Below, piece after piece: positions 12,201-23,041 of a stretch of 64,000 nucleotides of DNA (positions within the stretch are counted from its first letter, which is position 1; each line of letters starts with the position of its first letter). Below the pieces are notes generated by a model that had not been told where the DNA came from, made no database searches, and saw only the letters and a list, made by a program, of their open reading frames with translations. This stretch comes from Watersipora subatra. Lineage: Eukaryota; Bryozoa; Gymnolaemata; Cheilostomatida; Watersiporidae. Where the stretch lies: positions 44,689,196 to 44,753,195 of the forward strand of contig NC_088708.1 of NCBI RefSeq assembly GCF_963576615.1, in the 5' to 3' direction. The position numbers and the translations under genes were made by a program.

Positions 12201-15200
12201 AATTCACATCACAGTGATTTAATATCAACAAATTCACCACGTCTTACTCTGCTGTGTTGAAGGTGCAAAATATGTGGAAATGTGATCACAAGATCTTAAA
12301 AGCTAAGAAAACGAACAGTTAATCCTAGCCATCGCGTAAATGTTGTAGATTGGAATCTATCTCCAAAATGGCTTAAATAGGACATAGTTGAACACCATGG
12401 CTTCTGTTTCGTGTTCATGCAACCTCATTCGCCAAAATATTTTCACAAATACATACTTCATGCATTCAATAAAACCATGTCTATTGTCTATAATAGGCGT
12501 CTATTTCATCAAAATTGCAAAGCTGTCATTTGAGCACTGATAGCTCAAAACCTACCGTGAAAATTCGTTTAATTTTTTAACCTTAGCTCGAAGGAGTTCA
12601 TATCATCCTCTGATGAACATGAGGAGCCTGTTAGTTACCTGTGATAGTCAGAAATGCTGCAGAAACTGTTCGCGCGATTTGGCAGAAAGTATGTGTCACA
12701 TGATCAGATTACGACTAGATGATTAGACTAGGCTGAAACGATACTGTGAAGTAGCAAGCATTTATATTTGATACGGGCTTTCCGGTAGAACCCGAAGTAT
12801 TTGTCATAAACTAGTGCTACGAGACGTTCTATATCGAGCCTTTTATTGGCCATTAATTTCATGTGATAACATCACGTGTCAAAGCAATAACCAAACTGTT
12901 GGAGTACGTCAGCCAAATAAAGAGATTCCAAACTACAGCGTTTTTGTGATGGCTGCGATTAACTGTTCATTTTTGAGCTTTAAAGAGTTTGTAATCACAT
13001 TTCCACATATTTTGCACCTACAGCCCAACAGAGTAAGACATGGGGAATCTTTTGATACCAAATACATGTAAAGTGAATTTTGTTGCAAGTAAACCTTTAA
13101 AGAAAAGCAATAGAATTAGTTTATAAAGTCTGTAAAATACTGTGTGATATAAAGGGTTGTCTGCTTTTTTACAGTGCTGATTATTAGCTGTTATTATGAG
13201 ACAGATCATTTTTTACAGCGGACTATCGAACTAGCAAATCTGAAATGACAGGTGTGACAGGTGTGACAGGTGTCATGTCATAGGCCTACTAATGACTTAG
13301 CTGCATGAATAAGCATTCAAAGAAATCGGTTAAGGGTTGTCATTTATCAAAAACTATTTTTTAAGCAATCATTTTCCAGAAATAATTAAAAAAAGGATTC
13401 ATGTGTGAATCTAACAATGAACATTATTACAGTGAAGATAGATCAGGTCAAATACAAAGGGAGGATAACTACAAAAAATGAGAATTCTCCAAGTAATTAG
13501 CTCTTGTTACCATATACATTATATGAACTCAACAAACCATAAAAGTGGAAGTTTATCCAATTTCTAGGATCATACTCGCTATATCAGATGCTGGAAATAA
13601 AAATATTACCTATCCAGTATCTAGCGTCTAGATTATAACAAAGAATTCACTTGTAGTTCAATACAATAGTGCTGCACCGCCAGTTAGATAATCACGCCCT
13701 CTATACTGCTATAGATAATCACGCCCTCTATACTGCTATAGATAATCACGCCCTCTATACTGCTATAGATAATCACGCCCTCTATACTGCTATAGATAAT
13801 CACGCCCTCTATACTGCTATAGATAATCACGCCCTCTATACTGCTATAGATAATCACGCCCTCTATACTGCTATAGATAATCACACCCTCTATACTGCTA
13901 TAGATAATCACGCCCTCTATACTGCTATAGATAATCATGCCCTCTATATTGCTATAGATCATCACGCCCTCTATACTGCTATAGATAATCATGCCCTCTA
14001 TACTGCTATAGATAATCACGCCCTCTATACTGCTATAGATAATCACTCCCTCTATACTGCTATAGATAATCACGCCCTCTATACTGCTATAGATAATCAC
14101 GCCCTCTATACTGCTATAGATAATCACGCCCTCTATATTGCTATAGATAATCATGCCCTCTATATTGCTATAGATCATCACACCCTCTATACTGCTATAG
14201 ATAATCATGCCCTCTATACTGCTATAGATAATCACGCCCTCTATACTGCTATAGATAATCACGCCCTCTATACTGCTATAGATAATCACGCCCTCTATAC
14301 TGCTATAGATAATCACGCCCTCTATACTGCTATAGATAATCACGCCCTCTATACTGCTATAGATAATCACGCCCTCTATACTGCTATAGATAATCACGCC
14401 CTCTATACTGCTATAGATAATCACGCCCTCTATACTGCTATAGATAATCACGCCCTCTATACTGCTATAGATAATCACACCCTCTATACTGCTATAGATA
14501 ATCACGCCCTCTATACTGCTATAGATAATCATGCCCTCTATATTGCTATAGATCATCACGCCCTCTATACTGCTATAGATAATCATGCCCTCTATACTGC
14601 TATAGATAATCACGCCCTCTATACTGCTATAGATAATCACTCCCTCTATACTGCTATAGATAATCACGCCCTCTATACTGCTATAGATAATCACGCCCTC
14701 TATACTGCTATAGATAATCACGCCCTCTATATTGCTATAGATAATCATGCCCTCTATATTGCTATAGATCATCACACCCTCTATACTGCTATAGATAATC
14801 ATGCCCTCTATACTGCTATAGATAATCACGCCCTCTATACTGCTATAGATAATCACGCCCTCTATACTGCTATAGATAATCACGCCCTCTATACTGCTAT
14901 AGATAATCACGCCCTCTATACTGCTATAGATAATCACGCCCTCTATACTGCTATAGATAATCATGCCCTCTATATTGCTATAGATCATCACGCCCTCTAT
15001 ACTGCTATAGATAATCATGCCCTATATATTGCTATAGATAATCACGCCCTCTATACTGCTATAGATAATCACGCCCTCTATACTGCTATAGATAATCACG
15101 CCCTCTATACTGCTATAGATAATCACGCCCTCTATACTGCTATAGATAATCACACCCTCTATACTGCTATAGATAATCACGCCCTCTATACTGCTATAGA

Positions 15201-18200
15201 TAATCATGCCCTCTATATTGCTATAGATCATCACGCCCTCTATACTGCTATAGATAATCACGCCCTCTATACTGCTATAGATAATCACGCCCTCTATACT
15301 GCTATAGATAATCACGCCCTCTATACTGCTATAGATAATCACGCCCTCTATACTGCTATAGATAATCACGCCCTCTATATTGCTATAGATAATCACGCCC
15401 TCTATATTGCTATAGATCATCACGCCCTCTATACTGCTATAGATAATCACGCCCTCTATACTGCTATAGATAATCACGCCCTCTATACTGCTATAGATAA
15501 TCACGCCCTCTATACTGCTATAGATAATCACGCCCTCTATACTGCTATAGATAATCACGCCCTCTATACTGCTATAGATAATCACGCCCTCTATACTGCT
15601 ATAGATAATCACGCCCTCTATACTGCTATAGATAATCACACCCTCTATACTGCTATAGATAATCACGCCCTCTATACTGCTATAGATAATCATGCCCTCT
15701 ATATTGCTATAGATCATCATGCCCTCTATACTGCTATAGATCATCATGCCCTCTATACTGCTAACGCGCTTTTCCACTACAGCTATTCTGAGGATTTATG
15801 GAAGGGAGAAAAAGCAACTTTACAAATACAGCAAAGATGAACAATTTAAACGGTAACAGCTTAAAACAACAACGTTTTTAAACATTGCTAAACCACAAGA
15901 CCGACCGATCAGACTGACCGATTGCTTCAGATAGCCTATCAGTGATCAATCTAAAATTTGAAGAATGCATGGCCATTATTCATTAGGAGTGAGAAGAAAC
16001 TTTTTTGTATAAAAGTAGTAATATTACCAACAACACCTTGTGGCAAAAACTAGAAATTTCACTGTCATACAGCCCACGACCAAAGTGATATTGGAAAAAA
16101 AGAAAGGGTACTGATGGTTGAGAAATGCAATATTAGCAGTCAAATGGCACTGCAGTGCAATAGGATAACTGCATTGGTAGCTGTAATGTACTGGGTGTGA
16201 GTCTTATTATATACAACAAACAGCAATAATGAAAGGAAAAGATTATATGTTTATATCTCTCCCCCTGCAATAGGAGAAATGCAATATTGGCCAATATTAG
16301 AAGTAAAATGCACTGATATTATTAGAATAACCAATATTATTAATATAGTAATAATATAAAACCAATGCACAATTTTGTTCACATTTCAGAACGTCATAGC
16401 TCACAATATCAAGAAGTTGCGATATTTATATATAAATTTTTAGAAAATCTGTACTATCTGTGCTACATAGTCATTGTTCTGTAGTCATCCAAACTTATAA
16501 TTAATTATTGTAATAATCTCATAAGAACCGTTAGAAAAAATATCATCGTCATTTTCTTTACTTACACTGCGTTGGACATCAGTTAGAATACCAAAGTACT
16601 CAAAATTGTCTAAAATGTCAGTCACTTTGAAATCGGCAAAAATGAAACGATTTCAGTACTCCTAACGTAATTACAGAAACCTTCGGCAATTCGACAATGC
16701 TATAGACTGGTGAAACGTGCACGTTATTTTTTTCGTGAAATGCGCACGACTTAATCGTTCTATTCTCTGTCGTTCGGCGTTTTAATTTCCGGTCTTAACT
16801 TTGATAAAAGTGAGGCTTCGCAAGTTTTAATAACGCTTTTCGGCCAAATAAATCTGTTTATTTATGTATAATCCGATCAGATGGGTTAGTTTTAGGAATT
16901 TGCGGTAACCTTTCAAAGGCTTGGTAACATATTTAAATAGGTTTATATGCGTTTTGTATCATTACTATACTTAAACGACTTTACTGAAAAATAGTTAAAT
17001 TTGTTGATAGGATTTCGTTACAAGGGTTCGGTGACGGCTGTTAACGGATAATTTTTCGGGAGTTGTGTGCACATGTGCATTTATCATAAATCTCCCAAAC
17101 CAATCGCTTCGCTCGTGTTTGGTCGTGGGATAAAACTTTACACATAATATTTTTCGAAATACGTTTAGACGAAATGCTTACACGAATTTTTACATCGCAA
17201 AAATTTGATTCAAGTATCTGGTGAAATAAATTTGTCAAATACGTAAATGCAGTCGTTATGAATAAATTTTTCTCTTCCACTTTTACTTAAAATTTGTTGA
17301 GCCGTAAGTCACAACAAAAAATAGATAAATTCTGAACTTGTAGCCAGAAGGTTAAAAAGCAGTCACGCCAAAAAGTCCTGTGTCAGAGTGTTTGCGCCAA
17401 AACGTCCCATTCCTGTGCAACTAAAAAAATGATTACTAAAATGGCAACTCTGTACCAAACGAAAGTGAGCAATTCATTTAGTCGAGTTTAATGTTTCAGA
17501 ATACCGGCACAAAGATTTGCCTCACTTTCACTAGCATATTTTTTATGACTACCAAATACTGTTCAAGTGAGAAACCCTTCATAATGATTGAAATATGGCT
17601 GCTTCTCGAGGTTCCCATTGCTGAAGAATATAAATCCATTGCAACTGCAGACATTGAACCTTGCCATGCCTTGTACAGGTGACAACATTTCCAAGTATTT
17701 ATTCAATTAGCAAATGTTGAAACAAATAAATTATGCTCGGTATTAATTTTATTGTTTACGCAATAATCCAAAACATTTTATTAAAATGTTATCAAAAACA
17801 AATGCTTAAACACAATACAAACACAAATATAATGTGGAATTCCTTCCTTTCATGCTTAGACTATGCGATTACTCGACCTTTTAATTTCATAAAATAAGTT
17901 TATAAGAGTCTAGTCAAGAGTATAAGCCTAAAAATCTCAAGGCGAAAATCAGAAAAGAAAATTTTTACGTGAAAGTTTTTAAAATTTCCATTACCTCTTA
18001 GAAATTTTATAGATTTGAAACATAGAAGAACCTGAATATATGCAAAGTAGGTTGCAAGTATCTTCAAGCAATACAAATGCATTGCATATAAAATCTGCCC
18101 TCATCATATTCAGTGAACTATCAGATTATATATAGGTGGAGTCCAGTTCTTACTGCCACTTCAAGTATTAAAAACTACTACAAAGTAAAAAAATTAAATG

Positions 18201-19310
18201 ATCCTAAAAAGCTATAATGGGGTAAACCCCTTTTTCCGAGCAAAGATTCACAGAATCTCTAAATTCACCAAATTCAGATATTCTAAACTAGTAATAATGA
18301 CACTAGAGTTTAAATTTATTATTAACTAATACTTATTTATTAATGATATCGAATCAAAAACAATAATTTATTGCTTGCTAATGAGATATGAACCAACAAT
18401 TGAATGGATGACCATAAAAGATCTGTGGCTGCTCAGCTGGTCAGACAGCATGTCTTTGTTTAACAATCAAGTGCCACTGCTTCTTTGCACAACTGGTGTG
18501 TTGAACCAGCCAAAAAGGAGTCAATATTAGGAGGTAACCAAGACTTACAGGGTGTCATAAGATGACACCTTCACAGTTATTACCTACACATACGCAGATA
18601 TATATACATTTTAATTATATAGGAACTCTTTTGCAATCATAAAATGCTTCCATATCCTAGAAAGATAATAGCCGCTGACAATGAAGAACAAGAAAATGAG
18701 CATATGTATCACAACATGTAATCTACATGTATATAGCTGTTCAGCAATAGCTATTAAAATCTTGGAATGAAAAATCTGTATTGCAGAAGATTTGATCTGG
18801 GAACCTCCTGTTCCCCAGAAATATGCTAAATCATTGAGCTACGTGAGATGGATGGATTCAATGGGCGATATATATGTCGCTACGTGGGTGAAAATACGCA
18901 TACCACTCTGCGTTACGACGCAACATCATTTTATGTTTGCTTCCTCAGCTCTTATTAGTAAGTTTAGCAATACTAGCTTACTCAAATTAACTATTGGCAG
19001 TGTGCCAGGCTAATGGCAAGTAGTAGGCGACTATGTACATTAACTGCCACTGTTTATAAGCTACTTTTTAGTACCCGTGCAACGCTGGACATTCGGCTAG
19101 TATGTACTAAAAAGCAATTCTTTTGACAGCTTTTGAGAACAGCCATGAAATATACTAACCCTATAAGAACTAACGCTATGTTTATAGAATTAGTTCTCAA
19201 ATGTACATGAATGAACTTTAGATAAATGATTAGAGCTGGTTCACTTACACCCCATCATCATCTATGTCCACATCCTCTACGGCTGAAAGTCTGGCCATTA
19301 GGGCCTCCAT
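6113..19310 (-). CDS. PHPT1: PHPT1, 14-kDa phosphohistidine phosphatase (complete coding gene, 4 exons)
   Basis: Phosphohistidine phosphatases remove phosphate from histidine in cytosolic proteins. Joining 19310-19249, 12030-11936, 11046-10922 and 6205-6113 on the minus strand gives 124 residues plus stop; the vertebrate protein is about 125. Family landmarks are VDIDDDGVFKYVLI (about 14-27), IVRGYSWAEYH ending in H52 (equivalent to the known catalytic histidine), DCECLGGGRI (69-78), KVYGYSM (88-94) and a C-terminal TWTDGGY. All three introns have GT-AG ends and matching phases (2, 1, 0). The start is the ATG at 19310, because it gives the family length. The frame stays open upstream to the acceptor at 19365, so that exon probably also carries 5' UTR, or less likely an N-terminal extension. 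Introns of 7.2, 0.9 and 4.7 kb are mostly repeats. No canonical AATAAA follows the stop; a variant ATTAAA lies at 6012-6007. Confidence 0.93.
6889..6978. repeat. Three tandem copies of a 30-bp unit
   Basis: Three identical 30-bp copies (ATCCAAATATCC then TACGGCAGCGGACTATGT) lie in PHPT1 intron 3. Related words (GGATACATG-GCC) occur near 6652 and 6988 on either side, so the triplet sits in a slightly larger repeat-derived block. Confidence 0.85.
7870..9969 (+). mobile_element. Decayed Tigger/pogo-like DNA transposon
   Basis: The ends are inverted: CAGTGTACCCTCAGGATACGAT at 7870 and ATCGTATCCTGAGGGTGCACTG ending at 9969. CAGT ends with a CCCTC core fit the TcMar-Tigger group. Near 8300-8440 a broken frame on the plus strand reads TKLEVIIK, a stop, EEGARIINIAEKYGYNQL, then IKNKNSI. 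This matches the N-terminal helix-turn-helix of Tigger/CENP-B-type transposases. No continuous transposase remains. Its right third (about 9560-9969) is clearly similar to 62260-62647, a second family member. It lies in PHPT1 intron 3. Confidence 0.75.
9970..10921. other. Rest of PHPT1 intron 3, nothing recognised
   Basis: AT-rich intron sequence with a short CATCAT/ACCATC-rich patch near 10738-10790. No gene, array or inverted repeat was noticed. Confidence 0.5.
10922..11046 (-). CDS. PHPT1: PHPT1 coding exon 3 (CECLGGGRI exon)
   Basis: 125 nt encoding residues 53 (split codon) to 94. It starts DIYDAASQRIEPLGL, includes the family signature DCECLGGGRIQH, and ends KVYGYSM directly before a GTTAGT donor. 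The acceptor is ATCTTGTAG. The plus-strand open frame over this exon is only its shadow. Confidence 0.94.
11588..11745 (+). repeat. Half copy of a dispersed fold-back repeat
   Basis: This stretch, with CAAACATC-like words around AACATCCTGGTGGTCAGATC, matches 57185-57336 in ABHD16A intron 3 over about 150 bases in the same orientation. That copy is one arm of a fold-back element. Here only one arm was found. It lies in PHPT1 intron 2. Confidence 0.65.
11936..12030 (-). CDS. PHPT1: PHPT1 coding exon 2 (catalytic histidine exon)
   Basis: 95 nt encoding residues 22-52: FKYVLIKVSASNPVEEFSK, then VIVRGYSWAEYH. The last codon, H52, aligns with the catalytic histidine of the family. The acceptor is CTTCTAG and the donor GTAAGG. 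Phases fit both neighbours. Confidence 0.94.
12180..13100. mobile_element. Fold-back / long-TIR element, about 0.9 kb
   Basis: 12180-12362 and 12919-13100 are reverse complements over about 180 bases with scattered differences. Shared words include TTAAAGGTT at the tips, GTCTTACTCTG, AGGTGCAAAATATGTGGAAATGTGAT, GAACAGTTAATC and TTGGAATCT. The 0.55-kb centre has no coding frame. Long arms with no gene suggest a non-autonomous DNA element. The superfamily is unknown because no clear target duplication was found. It lies in PHPT1 intron 1. Confidence 0.75.
13101..13684. other. PHPT1 intron 1 between two repeats
   Basis: AT-rich sequence. The only structure is a short GACAGGTGTG tandem at about 13246-13275. 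No gene was seen. Confidence 0.5.
13685..15763. repeat. 27-bp satellite, 77 units, with higher-order repeats
   Basis: About 77 head-to-tail copies of a 27-bp unit (AGATAATCACGCCCTCTATA then CTGCTAT). 27 is a multiple of three and the unit lacks stops in some frames, so both strands stay open: DNHALYTAI repeats on plus, about nine-residue GVIIYSSIE repeats on minus. Variant units (CACACC, CACTCC, CATGCC, TATATTGC, GATCATC) recur in a fixed order. The CACACC variant occurs at 13881, 14475, 15150 and 15636. The first gap is 594 bp (22 units), the others 25 and 18 units. Each unit contains the small hairpin CTATA-CTGC-TATAG. I do not regard it as a protein gene: it lies in PHPT1 intron 1, is uniform and lacks any other domain. 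Confidence 0.95.
15765..18780. other. PHPT1 intron 1, right of the satellite, nothing recognised
   Basis: About 3 kb of AT-rich intron with no array or inverted repeat that I could see. The block 16700-17250 is somewhat richer in CG dinucleotides than its surroundings, but shows no coding frame or promoter motif worth naming. Confidence 0.45.
18786..18850 (-). repeat. tRNA-like head of a possible SINE
   Basis: The minus strand reads ACGTAGCTCAATGATTTAGC, then TCTGGGGAACAGGAGGTTCC and CAGATCAAATC. This resembles a pol III A box, an anticodon-loop region and a degraded B box, as in tRNA-derived SINEs. No matching tail or second copy was found in the window, so the call is weak. A run GTACCCGTGCAACGCTGGAC near 19071 on the plus strand may belong to the same repeat block. 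Confidence 0.35.
19249..19310 (-). CDS. PHPT1: PHPT1 coding exon 1 (start exon)
   Basis: From ATG at 19310-19308 the frame encodes MEALMARLSAVEDVDIDDDG and two bases of the next codon, then a GTAAGT donor. The VDIDDDG motif matches the N-terminal VDID-x-DG of the family. The exon continues upstream to an acceptor at 19365 (TTTAACAG) with an open frame (TDQGFASLRNFTSKLVYG), so at least one further 5' exon exists, probably untranslated, not located. Confidence 0.9.
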
Positions 19311-19364
19311 ACCATACACGAGCTTGCTGGTGAAATTTCTTAGAGAAGCAAAGCCTTGGTCAGT

Positions 19365-21520
19365 CTGTTAAACAAAACACACACATATGGATAATGGAAA
19401 AAAAATGAGCGATCAACATATAAGACTGAAATAACATACTTTATGGCAATAATCTCTGACACTTCTATGAATCAGAACAATTATGTCCATCAAATTTACT
19501 TTGTTGAATTTGTGCGTTGCCTCCTCTGTTCTTAGTGCAGACATTTGAGACCAATTCACTGAATGTTCAAACTGAACAACCTTTAGAAATATGGGTTCAG
19601 ACAAGAGTTCACATTCGCGTGGCGACCAGTGATGAAACGCAACGTGTTACAAAGAGTGCTCTGCTCCATTTTTAACATTAAGTGAATTGAAAGAACACAC
19701 GACTCTAAACTCCTTGTCTAGCAATGGACTATTTCATAACTAATTTACAAAGCAGTAACTTAAATTCGCTACATAAGTGCAGCAAATGGATCACAAATTC
19801 ACACATAAATTTTGTGATCACAACTTAAAATTTCAAAAGATTCAATCTATCTTTTCGATTTTGCAATAAAGCCATCTTATAGTTAAAATACGAGTTAGAA
19901 TATAAACTCTTTTGTATGATAACTTCAACAAACAACATCTTTGACGGATCAAATATGCTACTATAACTGTTTCAAGTCAACAATTGAATGCAAAAATCAA
20001 TATCACTAGTGGGAAGTTGTACTGAAGCAAGCGATTGTCTCATGTCTGGACTAACACAATGTATTGAGTAGTATGATGTGCAAGCCATGGCCAACTTACA
20101 GCAAGGGTTTAGAAAATAAATGATCAACTTACAGAACAACATGGAACATTAAAAACAAGTAAAACAAATTTAATGAAAAATTTCAGCTGGGGACAATAAG
20201 ACATGAAATGCCTAAATGAAAGTGTTTACCTCTTCCATCTAGATGCAAAAACAACTAGAGGTATTAGGCTAAGATTTAACTTAACCCATCTAAGAAATAT
20301 GAACTTTCCAAACGTACTGCCAGCTGCATCTCAAACAAAAACAAAGGCTATCAACCTTTTGTCGTTTTATCCACTACAACGAATGACATAACCTTAGTAA
20401 TCACAACTATCTAGGGGGAAGGAGCAATTTGGTTGTCTAACAGGCGCCTTTGTAAATATTATGAGCGGCATCTATGAGCGTATCTATTAATAAAATGAGC
20501 AACAGAGAGGATTCGAGCTGCCAACTAAGCTTTAAGATAACTAAACAAATCTAATAGTTGCTGAAATTTGTTTTTGCCCATAAACGTATTTTAGTGGCTA
20601 CATCAATTATCTTTTTATAAATATGACACGCATCATGCAATGTAAAGTGGTGAAAAAGACTCACTCCTGCAGGCAGAAGAGAATATTCAATCCATTTATC
20701 ACCTCGACTAGATTTTAAAATTTAGCAATAGAACAGAGGTTGCAATTGTACAGTTCAGATTGCATTTTTAAATGGTAACACCATTTGAATTCGATATGCT
20801 GCATGTCGTCTATAATGCCAAAATGGAAAAACTCCGTATTTTAGAGTGATGAATCGAGAGTATATTTTGCAAGTATACAGACAAGCTACATACATATGTA
20901 CATACAGTCATGGTAACAAGTGCTAGCACCACAGAGAATTTGGTATGTCCATTATAGGTTGGTTTATAGTACTTAGCATTGCATCAACGATAATTCGTAA
21001 TATATTTGAGTAAAATGCCCATTATATATATCATCTGAAAGCTGAGATGCTGGCCTATGTCACTAACTACACACAGAGAAGACAACAACACTTTAGGAAG
21101 ACTTGTAATCCACTCAAGATAATGTGATATGTTGTGATATAATTTCTAAACTTTTTGATCAGATTAGTTCCTTGTGTAATTTTATTATACTAAGTCTCAT
21201 GGTAAGATGATAAGAATACATCTTTCAAAACGTTACAATAGGCATTACATCCCTTGATGTTATTAGAAAGTTTTAGCTCAGCGTTTCGTGAGTACAAATG
21301 TGATGGAAAAGTAGCACACGATTTATTCAGGTTTGAACTTTAAAAATGCCACTCAAAACCGCTGAAACTCTGAGGGGCGTAACTATCCCTCTGTGTAAAC
21401 AAGGATTAGCTTGTAAAAGTCCTAATCAAACGAGTGCTCATCAAAATATAGTGCAATATATGTAATTAACGGGTTGTAAAAGAGTTCTAATAATACTAGA
21501 GCACCAAAATCTACTGCAAT
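19365..21520. other. Region upstream of the PHPT1 start exon
   Basis: About 2.1 kb with no recognised gene. The PHPT1 promoter or first non-coding exon may be here or further right, but I could not place it. Open frames of about 60 codons (19413-19604, 20203-20391) look random. Confidence 0.4.
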
Positions 21521-21773
21521 CCATCGTTTTTTTTACGTCATCAAGCCGTTTGCTCATGCACTCTTTCCCGAAAAAGCCGCCATATTTGTAGAAAACGATC
21601 GTTTTTCTTTTATTTAATAATACTTTTTGGTGTTGTCTTGATACTATAACAAAAAAATTGTAAACAAAGGCATCATTTTTAAAAGTTCATTGCAAAAGCT
21701 TCGTGTTTTTAATGATAAAATTGTCTATAAAGATGGCCGACACCGATAAAATGACGTCACGAAAAAACGAAGG
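21521..21773. mobile_element. 253-bp MITE with inverted ends
   Basis: The left end CCATCGTTTTTTTTACGTCAT and right end ATGACGTCACGAAAAAACGAAGG are reverse complements with few differences. The subterminal GCCGCCATATTTGTAG pairs with TATAAAGATGGCCGAC. There is no coding frame. Target duplication is not clear, so the superfamily is not assigned. Confidence 0.65.
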
Positions 21774-22681
21774 ATATATGCAACTAAGTGTAATGATACA
21801 GGAGTTGGTGAACAGCATGAGCCGCTGATGCCGTGTCGTCATTAAATCTAGGGTTTAATATACAAAATATTAATGCTGTTTGGCCTTCCAATAGACGAGT
21901 CACGGATAACAATCCGGCTTTTAGATATTGTGCTACAATTTCAGAGGAATTTGTACCCAAAATAAATTTTTATACCTATCAAACATGTACATGTGAATCT
22001 AAAACCTGGTTTCAATACACTGTCAAATAAACTTACATCATTTTTTTTTCAAAATATCAGTTTTCACAAATAGATTCAATAGCTGAAATCTGAACCTCAA
22101 GTTTTTATTTGATAATTCGACTAATTAGGAAGCTACTAACACTAAATAATGTACCAGATAATGCAAAAATGTCGAACACATGCAGAGGTGCTAACACTTA
22201 TGATCATGACTGTGAATCTGCTAAAACATATTGATAATAACACACTCTTTACCAGCAGACTTTTGGCAGACTTCCAGAGCTTTATTTTCATCCAGCCACC
22301 AGGGAAACAACTGCAAGTAGCAATTGCAATGTGAGCTATCAAAAAACTTGTCCGTGATGTGAACAAAAACAAAATAATATCAGTGGTAACAATAAAAATA
22401 CCTTGACAAGAAAGCAACAAGAGATGAACAAAATTCTGAAAAAAACATCTGTGTCTGTTCAAAGTTCAGTGGGTGGGTCTCTAGAGGGGCTCCCAGAATT
22501 CAAAAAGCCTATGACTTCCCTCTGATTAAACAAAAATAATATCATTTTCATAAATTCTTAGGTTTTTCGACTTGCTATAGATACATTAATAATAAACAGA
22601 CAAACTACAATCTACGAGCTACATAAAAATACTTCTAATTTAATAAAAGAACCATAGGGCATTAGAAATTATTCTCATGTT
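21774..22681. other. Intergenic DNA left of the Gypsy element
   Basis: No firm feature. On the minus strand two short segments (about 22438-22405 and 22316-22259) are bounded by plausible splice sites but match nothing known, so they are not called as exons. Confidence 0.4.
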
Positions 22682-22686
22682 ATACT

Positions 22687-22922
22687 TATCGTGTTTTGTA
22701 TATATTAGTTTAGTTAGAATTATTGTCCAATTAGCATTTATTTTAGTCCAGGATACAAGAGAAACAATACGTCTGTTTCTTAGTAAGCCAAAACCAAGAA
22801 TGCCGGATGTGAGTAATGAACAAGTATATGCAATCAATACAGGAAATACCTCACTGAGCATGTGTATGTCATCACCATGGTAACAAGTAAATATATAAGT
22901 TTGTAAACTAAAAACTGTTACA
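22687..22922 (-). repeat. 3' LTR of the Gypsy element
   Basis: 236-bp direct repeat, starting TGTAACAG on the minus strand and ending in CACGATA. It differs from the other LTR at four positions. The ATACT target duplication lies directly outside it. Confidence 0.93.
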
Positions 22923-23041
22923 TCTCCTTTTCCATGGAAATATTAAAGCAAACACAAAATCATTGCTAAGTACAATGGTATGAAATATGATGTGAACATG
23001 TAACAATGTCACTGGTTTGGACTTCTAAGTTGGTTAGAACA

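Noticed and set aside
13685-15763. CRISPR-like array
   Set aside because: Units are directly adjacent with no unique spacers, and the DNA is eukaryotic.
13684-15777. Long minus-strand frames (444 and 251 codons) across the satellite
   Set aside because: They are the reverse reading of a 27-bp repeat whose length is divisible by three. There is no domain, no start context and no codon signal beyond the unit.
18792-19013. 73-codon plus frame
   Set aside because: It overlaps a tRNA-like segment on the other strand and has no protein motif; more likely part of a repeat.
22259-22438. Two possible small exons on the minus strand with good splice sites
   Set aside because: Segments of about 58 and 34 nt with plausible AG and GT borders, but no recognisable peptide and no frame linking them to PHPT1 exon 1.
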